Origin: Isoetes taiwanensis
Taxonomy: Eukaryota > Streptophyta > Lycopodiopsida > Isoetales > Isoetaceae
Length of the DNA stretch: 64,000 bases
NCBI GenBank assembly: GCA_021234155.1
Contig: JAJEKV010000095.1
Location: forward strand, 417,501 to 481,500
Reading direction: 5' to 3'
Shown: one piece after another, positions 20,168 to 30,599 of the stretch
Numbering within the stretch: the first letter of the stretch is position 1
Layout: every line of letters begins with the position of its first letter
Made by a program: the position numbers and the translations under genes
Notes under the pieces: model-generated
Told to the model about the DNA's origin: nothing
What the model saw: the letters and a program-made list of their open reading frames with translations, nothing else
The model's database searches: none

Positions 20168-20558
20168 TGTTGCCCCCAAAGGGCAACATGCTAATTGTGT
20201 TCTATGCATTCAAGTTAGGTTAAGTCATTTCTGAAGACTAGATCAAAGCTTTGAAGAGTTTGGGAGTCAACCTTGGTGTGAAGGTCAAAAGATGCTTACC
20301 CTCTAGGTCAACAAGTGCTCAAGCCAAAAAAGTTCACAAGAGGTATTTTATTTGGGATCAAATGCTTAGTTAAGGATATGCTCTAGAAGAATCTGGGTTA
20401 TGAAGTTTGGAAGACATTTCTTTGAAGTTTGGAAGACATAGAGTTTGGAAGACCCCCGCACACATGGCTCAAAATCTTGCCTTCTCCCCTCACTCATTTC
20501 CATGATTAACCCTTATCTCCATTTACCCCTTTATTTAACCATTGAAGCCTACATTATC
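20168..20558 (+). repeat. Possible LTR start of the gypsy element
   Basis: At 20168 the text TGTTGCCCCCAAAGGGCAAC, followed by A, begins with TG and forms a near-perfect hairpin. It sits downstream of integrase where a 3' LTR should start. If so, the LTR runs on into the 20559 region, shared with copy 2, and the 5' LTR of copy 1 has lost its first 390 bp. This is an inference; no second complete LTR is available. Confidence 0.3.
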
Positions 20559-22136
20559 ATGACCATCAAATACCATCATGGGTTCCATCATTCTTTCCTC
20601 CTTTTTGCCAAAATCCTTAATCTCACCTTTTTTTCCTCACCATTGCTCCATAATGCTTCCAATTTTCCATGAACTCCTAAGCCTATATTTGCCATTTCCT
20701 ATGGGTTCTAATGCCTACACTTGCTCCTATGGTATATTCCTACCCCAAAGCCTAAAGATGCTCTACGAATATCCTATGATTCTCTCCTAAGGGTATGAAG
20801 TTCCCATGGTCTTAAGATGCTTCAAGAAACCTTTGTTTATTTTAGAGAGAACTTCAAAACCATGCTCGAGTAATTCCAGATTATCAAAATACGGCATATT
20901 CTGGGAATGTACATGCCAAAATACGGAACCGTATCGCGCCATTTTCAGAGAAAATACAGCTGAGAACCCTAAATTTCTGTTTCCAGCTCGAATCATGCCG
21001 GAATTGGCTCCATAGCTCTCGAAACTTACCTATTCTCACCTTCCCACCCGTTAGGAACCTAATGAACCCATAAATCAAGGCTAAGATTAAGAAAACATTT
21101 GAAAACTAAGTTATATACAGGGGATTCGACAAAAGAATTTTTCTGAAGGCCCAGAAGTACTCAGATCCTACATTGATCATTGCTGAGCAAGATCTGAACG
21201 ATCCTTGAAGTTCCTGAGCTCTGCTCAATTGGATTTACAAGATCTAGTTGACATTACTTTCAAAAATTATCTTATGACTTGTGATGATTATTTTCCTATA
21301 TCTGAAGCTATGAAGCATCCTTATCTATTGTTATCATGATATATTTACCTTCATATCAATTTAAATTGACTGCCAAGTTGTCAAATCCATCTCTGATATT
21401 TTTCTTAACAATTCTTGCCACAAAATATTCTACAGAAAACTCTTCAGTGTTTTCCAGCAACTTTGGCCCACTTACCATCTATTCTTAGGGATTGTGTAAG
21501 CCAAAGGAGTTGAAATCATCCAAAAATACTACATCTAGCTCAAGTTATAAAAAATTGCTCTCTGTTTTGATCAGTTTTGACTGTATTTTGCCAAATCCAG
21601 CCACAAAAAATACTTTACATATCCAAATGGGAATCTGACTACTTGCCTCTCTTCCTTATCACCATTGCAATATATTTGCTTTGGAAATTCTCAAAAACAC
21701 GCTTGGAAACTCCAAATCTCATTTTCTGATCACTGTTTCCTATATCTGACTCCTATTGACCAAATTTTGACTTCACTTTGAGATCGAATAACTCTTAAAT
21801 TTAGTCTCTGACTTGGTCAGGGGCTTTACCATTGGATAACTACAACTTTTTTGACCAAGTCTATAGTGTTTGCCTCGAGAAATCAATCTATATCTCACCA
21901 CCACATCTGTTTTAGTAAAGGTGCCAGTTTTTGGAAATGGGAAAGGTATAGAACTTCAAATTTTTGAACTTCTCTTTAAATTTATCTTGCATAGATTGAT
22001 CACCTTAAGTGATCTGGAGGTTCTAACCCCATTTGAGTGAAAACTCAGATTGGCTCCTTGTGGTTGACCTTTAAGCCAGGTTTAGGGTCAACATTTTGGA
22101 GGTTCTACCGAGATTCTACCTGGATTTTGAGAAGTC

Positions 22137-23369
22137 ATGGCTCCAAAACAGAAATTTCCAGTAGAGCAAGAACCAATGGAAGATCAGGAGACTCGGGAAC
22201 CTCAAGAGATAGATCTCTTCCCCAAGTTTTTCAACCTGGATTACTTCAAAGTTTGCCTTACCAGTTTGAATTGAATGTGCCTACTCCATTGCCTACTTTT
22301 GATTCCAGCATGAGTACTAATACTTTTCTGAGAATTTTTGAAGATTACTACAGGGATTATGGCTTTAAGAAAGGGTGCAAGTTCTCACAATTTGAAAAGT
22401 GTTTTAAAGAGGAGAGTGAAGCTGGTGCTTGGCTGACTTATGAGAAGCTTTATGGGAACCACTTCTTGGGATGATCTTGTCACCAAGTTTTTTAGAGGTT
22501 TGGAAAACTTGTCGCTCCCTAAGGATCTTGTTAATGAATTACAAAATTTCTCCATTTATGCGGTGAAAGTGTTAGTCAAGACAAGGAAAGATTCAGCACC
22601 TTCATGAATAGATGTCGAGAAAGGCCAAGTTTTGTCCCCACGCTCTTTTTGGTGTCCTCTTTCATCAAAGGCCTATATTCTAGACCGAAATTCATAGAAA
22701 ACTTATCAAGATTCAAGGCTGCAGAGGGTTTTGATTCCATCTACAAGATTTTTGCCAAGACTTCTTGAATTGACCAAAATGCTTTCTATCCCTTAAAAAA
22801 ACACCATAGCTTTCATCATGACCCCTTTTACCCGATGCCAGCGATGGCCCTTATGAACCTCACCATTCTGTTCCTATCTATGTCGTGGCATAAAGAAAAA
22901 AAAAAACCAAAGATGAAGAGGTCGATTCTCAAATTTCAGAGGTTAAAGCGGACTTGACAAAGGTAGCTGCTTTTAGCGAAGTGAGTGACCAAGCAACTTG
23001 TGGAGCTCAAAGCAAAAGCGAGGCAGGTAGAACTTATCCCGAATGTATTCATTGCAATAGAACTTCACATCCAAATTGATATTTGTTATTGGCAAATATG
23101 TCCTAAATGTAAAAAAGAAAGGTCACTTTGGTAGAGAATGTCCGGTTTGTGCTTTTTGCAAGGAGATTGGTCATACTAACCTTAGGTGCTCTGTTAAAGA
23201 ATATTTTGCCAAGCAAGAGAGAGAGAGAAGAAACCCCGAGGCAACTCCCCATGTAAGGTTCTTTGAATCTACTAGTTCTATAAGGTTTTGTGCAAAGGCT
23301 GCAGATGCCAAAGACCGAGGAAGTGATGGTGGTACAAATCAGAAGCATGGGAGAGATCCATAGACCCAT
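22137..23369 (+). pseudogene. gypsy Gag, copy 2, frameshifted
   Basis: The ATG at 22137 equals that at 14005. A frame change near 22200 moves the capsid core (LQSLPYQFELNVPTPLPTFDSS...FEDYYRDYGFKKG) to another frame; further breaks lie at 22460-23070. The nucleocapsid part at 23100-23200 is clear: CPKC(K)...GHFGREC needs a one-base adjustment, and CAFCKEIGHTNLRC is a full CX2CX4HX4C knuckle. These bind genomic RNA during packaging. Confidence 0.7.
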
Positions 23370-24872
23370 TTGAGCCTAATAAATTTGTTCGAGCATTCGG
23401 GGAAATCAACATTGCCACTAACCCCTGTTATGGAAGCTCCTCCCCAAGAAATAGCTCTACCTCCCCAACAAAAGTATGGTAAGAGAGATCAAGATCTCGA
23501 TGAGTTGGATGCTTTACTAAAAAATTCCAAAGTAAGTGTGGATTTATTTACCTTATTAAAGATTGCACCTGGTTATAGGAAAAAGTTATTGCAACAAACT
23601 ACTTTTAGTGAGGCAGTGGCTTGTATAGGTGTTGCAAATGCCACTAATCTTATTTTGGCTCAAAATGAAGAAGATCCAGGTGCATTTATGTGTTCAGATA
23701 CTCTAGGAGGTTATTCTTTTTCTAATGTGTTGCTGGATGGTGGCTCACCTCTAAATATCATGCCTTATCATGTTATGAAAAAATGTGGGCTCGAGATAGA
23801 TAAAAGGTCATCTGGTTTATTAAAATCCTTTGGCACCAGTTGGAATTGTGACCAAAGTTCCTGTTAACACTGAAGGCATTGTTGTAGCTGTCAATTTTGT
23901 TGTTGTTGCTTTTGAAGATTTAGGAGAAGATGCAGATATATATGATCTCTTGCTAGGGAGAAGATGGATGGCTACAGTTGATGCTAGGCCAATTTGGTCT
24001 GAGGGGAGATGCACCATTTCAAATGGCATTCAAGTGGCCACAATTTACAACCAGGATGGTTCTTATAGCTTCAAGGAAGAGGTACACTTTATTAAAGAAA
24101 TGCTTATGGAAGAGCCCTTAGGATCTTATAGTCTAGCAACCCCTAGCACAAAGAAAGTTGATTTGATTCCCTTGATTAGAGAGTGTGCACTACCTTCAGA
24201 GAATGGTAAAGAAGGATGTCTATGGTTCGATGGAGGGATCTCAAAGAAATTAAATGTAGCTTCATCTGCAGCCATATTGAAGGACACTTTCAATAAACTC
24301 TGGGCTAAGGTAGGAAGGATTTTTCCCCAAATAACTTCTAATGTAGCAGAGTACAAGGCTTTGATTGCAGGTCTCCAAGAAGCTAAGGCTATGGACATTT
24401 CAATCATACACATTTATGGGGATTCTCAGTTAGTTTGCAGACAGGTTAGTGGTGAATATCAGGCCAAGAATGTTGACATGGAGTCTCTGAGAAACCAGGT
24501 AATGGGAATGCTTGCTTGCTTTACTTCCTGGGAAATTACTCATATCCCAAGGGAGCAGAATGGGAAGCTGATGCTTTGTGCAGGGATACCTTAATGACTT
24601 ATTTATCTGAAGGAGCTATACCAGAGGAAGATCTTGATGAGGACGAGGCTAAGGAATTTTGCCCCATACTAGTTATAAATGCATCACAAGAAGAAGCAAC
24701 CAATGAGGTTATTATTAATAAACATGGCCAGCAAAGAACTCTGTTTGTGGGAGATCTCTTTGATACACAAAACAAGGAAGAGATTACCAAATTCTTTGAA
24801 GAGAGAAGTGATGTGTTTGCTTGGGATTATTCTGAGCTCATTGGTATCAAGGAAGAGGTATGCCAATTTTAA
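23370..24872 (+). pseudogene. gypsy protease and archaeal-type RNase H, copy 2
   Basis: Protease DGGSPLNIM is intact, but a 14-base deletion near 23832 (against 15700-15720) shifts the frame into the 23830-24594 ORF. That ORF includes the complete RNase H core: LWFDGGISKKLN (first D), AEYKALIAG (E), IYGDSQLV (D). A second one-base frame change at about 24560 (REQNGK against EQNWEADAL) precedes the last part. It ends at the same TAA as copy 1 (24870-24872). Comparing the two copies allows the ancestral domain order to be read: protease, RNase H, then reverse transcriptase. Confidence 0.75.
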
Positions 24873-24926
24873 ATTAAAATTAAGGAGGGGTGTAAACCTG
24901 TTTTCCAAAAGTTAAGGAGGATCAAC

Positions 24927-25690
24927 TCATCGTTACCACCTCATCCACAAGGCATCCAAAAATAAAACCAATATAGGTTTTTTCCTTGATTATATATAGA
25001 AAACCATTCAATAAAACTAATGCGGCTTTGGGGGTTAATTTCATTAAAAGCCTTATATGGCTAAGTTATGTCGTTTTCTCATGTGTTTTATTAAGGTGGT
25101 ATTTTGACAAAGTAATTATCAGTGGTTCATATGTGGTATTGATTAAGGTGATTTTTTAACATGGCTCATATATGGTATTTATTAAGGTAGTTTTTGAACA
25201 TATTTAGTAGAAGTTCCTTAATATAGTGCTTCATGTGTGTAGTTCGTTGATATGGTATAGTATGGTGGTAAAAAGACAGGCTATAATATAGTGGTTCTTA
25301 GCATAGTTCTTACAAGTGTTAAAATAAGTTTGTAAATTTCAATGGTTCTTAATGTGCTAAAATATCGATTCCAAAGTCTTCCAAATTTATTGCATCAAAA
25401 CCATAATGGTATTGCATTTATAAACCATAATGGATTTCATAGAATGCAATGGTTTCTAACAAGTTAGAGTGTACTATTGTCAAACCTTAATTGTTTTCAC
25501 GTAGAATGCAATGGTTTTCTTAACAAGTTAAAACTTGTAAATCACTAGTGTTTTATTGCTTAGCATGTAGTGGGTTCTTAGCGTGGGTTCTTCGCGCAAC
25601 CATTTTCTTAATAGTCTTTATTATTGTTTTATGAGTGGTCTTTGCTATATGGCAACGTGACATTTTCTAAAATACAAAAGAACCCATAAA
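24927..25690. repeat. AT-rich short-motif repeat with CACAAGGCATCCAAAAAT end
   Basis: Begins near 24947 with CACAAGGCATCCAAAAAT, found inverted at 44722-44738. The interior is a ragged series of TATGGT, AACCATAATGG and GGTTCTTA words at 40-60 bp spacing. It looks like one end of a MITE-like family shared with 44316-44738. No ORF. Confidence 0.5.
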
Positions 25691-27159
25691 AATATCCTCA
25701 ATGTGAGACAATATTTTTAGTAATAAAATGGAGCTCAGAGGATTCGAAGCTCAGGTAAACCACTATGTCCAAAAATATAACACAATATATTGAGTGGAAA
25801 TTATTTTCCTCCTAACTCTAACAGATTACGTGCATGAACACACTTCATGCTTTAGGTGCTCAAATTCCAACCAAAGTCTTGGTAAGTTCTGATACAAAAG
25901 AAACAAAAGCAAGGTTCAGAATGTGGCCATAGAGATGAAATCTGATCTAATGGGTGATACTTTGCAAAACCTGATAGGCTTGCTCTAGGTTTAAAATATT
26001 CAAGAAAATCAATCTGCCATGGAGAAAACCAATTAAATCCATTAGACAACATATAGATTGACATGTAAAACATTGTGCATCCCAATAAATAATTGGCCCT
26101 TCACTTTGAGCCTCTGGCAGTATAGAAGAAGTCTTATTCAGTAGTGACGAGTGCAAATTTTTGGAGAGTTTTTTTGGGAAGGGTTTAGAGGGCTTGAAGG
26201 CTTCCTTATATACAAATGATTTATAGACAAAATGTTCTAGATTTTTGTTGGTTCACTTATTTGGAGTTGACTCTCCAATGTCTATCAGAGCATTTGTTGT
26301 ACGAAGTATTGAAGTTCAAAGTAATTTAAACCTGCACACAAAATCAATGCCTTTTTCAACAAATATTTGGATATTCAACAACGGGTTCAGACCATTTAGA
26401 CTTGTATATTTGCAAGAAGTTGCCAAAAGTTCTTTAAAAATTGATTATTTTCTGAGTGGGCAAATAAGTTTTATATAGTTATGTTGCTTTGGAAGTTCAA
26501 GCAGATTCTAGAATAGAAAAACAAAAACTAAGATCATGTTGTTTGCAACAAAGGCTAGAAATTAATTTGTTGCATTTCAAATGAAGTTTTGACACCGGAA
26601 ACAAGAGCTATTCAACATTAGGACCTGAAATGTGCAAATAAAAGAAAAGCATAAAAGAAAAACAACAAAGCATATGGTGAGGGCCACAATATAATAAAAC
26701 AAGGCCACCATTGCAAGATGAACTCAGATACATTACTTGGAAGATGAACTCAGATCCATTACATGTCAAAGATACATGAGGCATTACGTTCTTTTGTGCC
26801 TCCTTAGCGACCTGTAGCAATTCTTCCACTTCGTCATTGCTCTTTAAAACATTAGATGTACGAGCAACTTTATGTCTTCTTCAATAGTGTGAGGACCACG
26901 ACATTCACTTGATGCAAAAGGAGCTTTTCATGATGAAAAATAAAACATGCAAAGAAAGCGGTAGCTGGTACAGAGACATACAAAGCTGTACCTTCCGGTT
27001 GAAAGTCCACTAGAAAGAAAAAAAATACAGAAAGTAATAAACATTTTAAAAGCCAGTTAGGAGATCATACATATTTATAGGACACACCCCATTGGGTCCT
27101 TTCTTTAGTGTGGGAGAGAGAAATTTATTCAAGTAACTAGGCAGGAGAAAAGGTGTGTA
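25691..27159. other. Mostly non-coding; one unassigned minus-strand exon-like stretch
   Basis: No named gene. On the minus strand, about 26755-26880 reads like an exon (NDEVEELLQVAKEAQKNVMPHVSLTC) because it is amphipathic and free of stops, but I do not recognise the family. It might belong with the amidohydrolase-like fragment upstream of it on that strand, although the known family has no such segment. Confidence 0.3.
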
Positions 27160-27498
27160 ACAGCTAGGTCTGCGTATCAAAGCACTAACCAATTCCCTAG
27201 CAGGCCAAAGATATGGATTGAATCGCACTGCTCTATAGCCTTCATGCATGGTCACATGATACCCAAAATGAGAATAATATACCAAACCAATCAACTTTCT
27301 GAGAGCTGCATCATTGCAATGGATAGATAAAACTATGGGGACTAACATAAACCAACCAATTTAGATACCTGAACCACCAAACGCTCTAACTCTCCAGTGC
27401 CAATCCCATCTGGCGATGGATCCGCAAGACAGCAACCTATGAACTTATCAGGATACTTCTGTATCACACTTCTTATGGCTGGTTTTGTCAGAAAATGA
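27160..27498 (-). pseudogene. Amidohydrolase-like (TIM-barrel hydrolase) exon fragments
   Basis: Exon 27498-27369 on the minus strand reads LTKPAIRSVIQKYPDKFIGCCLADPSPDGIGTGELERLVVQ between a TATAG acceptor and a GTATCT donor. A second block near 27260-27190 reads GYRAVRFNPYLWPAREL. These match the consecutive core of the plant Amidohydrolase_2 family (usual text KKYPxKFVGCCLANP...LEHLVLQ...GFRAVRFNPYLWP). The acceptor before the second block is not clean, and neither the N-terminal metal-binding HxH part nor the C-terminal WGSDFP part was found nearby. I take it as a gene fragment or decayed gene. Confidence 0.6.
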
Positions 27499-27639
27499 CT
27501 ATAATAGACAACTTAGCAATGACTCACTGAAGACAAACATAAATATGATTTGACATTGTTTTCAGATGCATTTTAACATTATCGTGAAGTGATGATAAGT
27601 ATCATATGGACACATCTACAATATCTCTGGCATATTTCC

Positions 27640-28130
27640 CCCCTTCATGCCAAGGCATCTTAATGCAAACAAGTAAGGATGAAATCAAGAAACTTTAGCG
27701 TTCTTGGCCAAGGACTCAAAGTATAAAGTGATGCCAGACTTGTTGATTCTTTTGAAGGACTGCTTATGTTTTTCCTTTACTGTCGCTTTCTTCTTCTAGA
27801 CATTTTCATGGTCACTCCTTTTGAGATTGGATGAGATGGTCCAGGAAGGCATCTGACTTCCATTTATTATCATTATCACCTCCAATGAGAAAGAGAGTGA
27901 TCAGCCTTTGTGTAGGGTCATTTTCCTCTCCCACTCTTCCCATAGCTTGCTCCTTCAATAGATTTCTTCTATGCACAGTCATTTGGTGAAGGAAAAGAGC
28001 TCTACATTTCTGGTCCTCATATGCGATCAATTTGGAGAGGGAGGTTGGATCCCCAAACAGGCAACAAACAGAAAGAAAGGCATCATTAATTGTCTGTGAA
28101 GCTTACTTCTGTGACAGTATTTTACTGATG
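27640..28130 (-). other. Unassigned coding-like stretch, minus strand
   Basis: Two exon-like segments. One, about 28110-27812, runs DAFLSVCCLFGDPTSLSKL...EDQKCRALFLHQMTVHRRN to ...FLDHLIQSQKE and a stop. The other, about 27790-27680, is basic and ends LYFESLAKNAKVS then a stop. They are free of stops and protein-like, but I do not recognise a family. They could be terminal exons of one decayed gene. Confidence 0.3.
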
Positions 28131-28529
28131 CTGATGTTGATGGAGCATTAATAGTGCAACCTATTGTGCATATGTTCGACCACTCATATGTGTGAAGGTA
28201 AGGACGCACTAGTTGTTTATATTCAATGTTAAAGTGATCTGGATTATTTAGTTATTAAAAATAATGAAAAGCATCTGTATCTACATTTAAATATGTAATA
28301 TCTGAAGGATTTCTTACTGCATTTAACTTACAAGTTGCTCTCATAATGTCTGGGATGCAAGGAATGTTATTACTTCAGAAAACACGATTTAACAACCCGA
28401 CAACATACAGCTAAGAACCAGATAAAATCAGTATGAAGATTTACTGTTATCAATCGCATGCACCAAAGCACAGGCTATGAAATAACAAGAACATAGCTAA
28501 AAAACAAAAGTAATTTATACCTGTTTTCA

Positions 28530-28835
28530 GAGTATGTGCACCGGTGCACTACATCTGGAAATATTGTAGCTCGCGCTCTTCTTTTGTCAAGAACAAATTC
28601 CGTTGAGACAAAGGACAAAGATTGAAAAATATTTGACAGCTGCAGAGCATGTGCGCCGGCGCACTAGGTCTGGAAAGACCTAGTTCAAAGTCTGTCCAGA
28701 AAATTGAGACATAGTATCTGTTACAGAGCATGAGCGCCGAAAAGATCAGAGAAATCAGAAAAAGTTACAAACTTGAAAATTATTTAGTACCTGTTTAGAG
28801 CATGCGCGCCGGCGCACTGGGTCTGGAAAGATTGT
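28530..28835 (+). repeat. Four-copy repeat with palindrome GTGCGCCGGCGCAC
   Basis: Units of about 80-115 bp each contain AGAGCATG(T/C)GCGCCGGCGCAC followed by TCTGGAAA. Cores: 28536-28549 (GTGCACCGGTGCAC, also a perfect palindrome), 28651-28664 (GTGCGCCGGCGCAC), 28733-28739 (truncated) and 28804-28817. The first unit and the fourth also share AATTCCGTTGAGA. The GC-rich palindromes stand out sharply from AT-rich surroundings. Confidence 0.75.
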
Positions 28836-28999
28836 GGCAAACATGCTCTTCTGCAAAAAAAAAAAAAACAATTCCGTTGAGAAAAACATGCATTCAAGTA
28901 AAAAGAAGGGGCATACTATTTTCAAATAAAACTTTCTCTTATTTGGTATTCTTGTCATTCTCAACGTCCTTCTTTCTCCAAAGCATTTACCTTATTTAG

Positions 29000-29310
29000 G
29001 GCCATTCCACACTGGCCGTTATGTTAGGTTAAATTTTTAATCTAACGGATGCTCCTTTATGTTAAGATAATCTAACTACAAGATTTCACTTCACACTTTC
29101 CATTAGATTAAAAATTAGCATAACAGAAACCTTAACAAAAGACTTCACACTGCACGATACCGTTAGGTTATGTTACACCTAACCTAATGAAAACCGTTAT
29201 AAAGTGCTTCACACTACATGACGTCGTTAAGTTAAATTACTAACATAACGGAAATCGTGATAGAGCACTTCACACTGCAAGACGTCATTAAATTCTCAAT
29301 TGAGTATTGA
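29000..29310 (+). repeat. Minisatellite with CTTCACACT unit, about 60-65 bp
   Basis: Five diverged units start CTTCACACT or TTCCACACT and carry GTTAGGTTA and AACGGAAA-like words (29006, 29092, 29145, 29209, 29269). The first, GGGCCATTCCACACTGGCC, could be the terminus of a small DNA transposon. No coding content. Confidence 0.65.
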
Positions 29311-30072
29311 GGAAACTAGAAAGGAGGAAATGACGTGCTATTGCAACCATAATGCATTGGTTTCTAAATGTTCGCAACTATAATTAACTATTGCTTAACT
29401 ATTGTTCCTTTTTAACCAGCATAACTATTGCTTAACTATTGCTTAACTACCCAGCATACATATCCCACGGTAACCTATGGTGAGTAAGAATTCTCGATCA
29501 ATCAAGATGAATATACTTGACAAGCCTAGTTAATGATTTTAATACTTCTGGAAATGCAAACTGTGTAAACTTGCAGAAGGCGCAAATGTCCATTGTATTA
29601 AAAAAAAAAAAAACAAAAAATTGATTCTTGTTTATACTCTTAAGCAAAAGGAACAGGTGGTCATGAATCTAATATACAAGGGATCCCCCTTACACCCTTT
29701 TAGTCAACCACAAAATCCCAGGATGTACCAGGTAAATGAGGAGCAAAAATAACTTGTAGAGTCCTCTTTAGCACAGTGTTTGGTGTCTGGTTTGCCAAAT
29801 CAACCATTCTACCTTTCACCATATCTGACCATTGATGCATTTATAATTTTTCTCTTCAACTTGACAAGGAAGATGCTTTCTGCTGACCATATTGGAACCT
29901 AATCCGAGATAGAAATATCCTCATATTTACACAATGAGCCCAGGAAAGCCTTAATGATGGAGTCACCCTACGTCCAGATGTTTGCAGATCTCTGAAATTG
30001 CCTACTTGAATTTTCTTCTGCTCATTTTCCTCAAAACAATCTGTAACCTGATTTGTAACAACTATTGCAAGC
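29311..30072. other. Intergenic, no gene recognised
   Basis: AT-rich, with an A-tract at 29602. No supported ORF or repeat beyond a CTTAACTATTG triplet at 29390-29450. Confidence 0.4.
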
Positions 30073-30599
30073 TTGTATTGCTGCGCACATTTCCTCAACT
30101 ATTGCAAGCTTGTATTGCTTCTGTCAATATTCTGAACTTTGCAGAAACTATGCTGAATTTAAAGTTTTACTTACCATAATAGCACAAAAACAACAAGTCT
30201 TTATGTAAACAGAATAATCAAAGTCTTGAAACATTCGTTCTGACTGCAACAGCATTTGTCCTTCTTGTAACACTGAGAAAGTATGTGTGGTTTAAATGGT
30301 TACAACATCAATGCCCCTTTTTTATTGATACGCGCTTCTAATAAAGATCATACATGTAAGATAATAAATATCTTCCTACAAAGTGCCTATCAAAATACCA
30401 TGAGTGAACAATGTTATCTTGAATCCAAACAGGCAATATAATGCCTCTAACATGTGGTATCCATATTTGAGTGTCTTGGTGAATTCAAGAGCTATGATTT
30501 TGCACCTTCAATATTTTTGTAATGGGATAAAAAAGTGAAATATAACCACGATATTGTGCTTCTTATATTTTGGATGTACCATGTCATCTACTCATGCTA

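Larger units (their letters stand above)
12436..20558 (+). mobile_element. Ty3/gypsy retrotransposon, Tat-like, copy 1
   Basis: Leader, gag, protease, an archaeal-type RNase H, reverse transcriptase, a degenerate retroviral-type RNase H, HHCC zinc site and integrase follow in order. Reverse transcriptase before integrase makes it Ty3/gypsy, and two RNase H domains point to the plant Tat group. Homology with copy 2 begins abruptly at 12436/20559, so the true 5' LTR start is missing or lies in unmatched sequence. No primer-binding site could be identified. The reading frames are broken by frameshifts, stops and a tandem duplication. The end at 20558 is set by the start of copy 2. Confidence 0.8.
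20559..24926 (+). mobile_element. Ty3/gypsy retrotransposon, Tat-like, copy 2 (truncated)
   Basis: Head-to-tail second copy, matching 12436-16756 along about 4.3 kb. It breaks off at AAGGAGGATCAA near 24926, just before reverse transcriptase. It shares with copy 1 the leader, gag, protease, RNase H and the TAA after RNase H, but each copy has private lesions. Copy 2 keeps the 60 bases of RNase H that copy 1 lacks. A tandem LTR-internal-LTR-internal arrangement from unequal recombination, or two insertions, would both fit. Confidence 0.8.

Noticed and set aside
19705-20234. His/Ser-rich ORFs of 80-130 codons
   Set aside because: Produced by the G-poor repeat tract; no domain and no match in a second copy.
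25740-25775. Possible tRNA T-arm (GGATTCGAAGCTC)
   Set aside because: No acceptor stem or anticodon arm could be paired around it.
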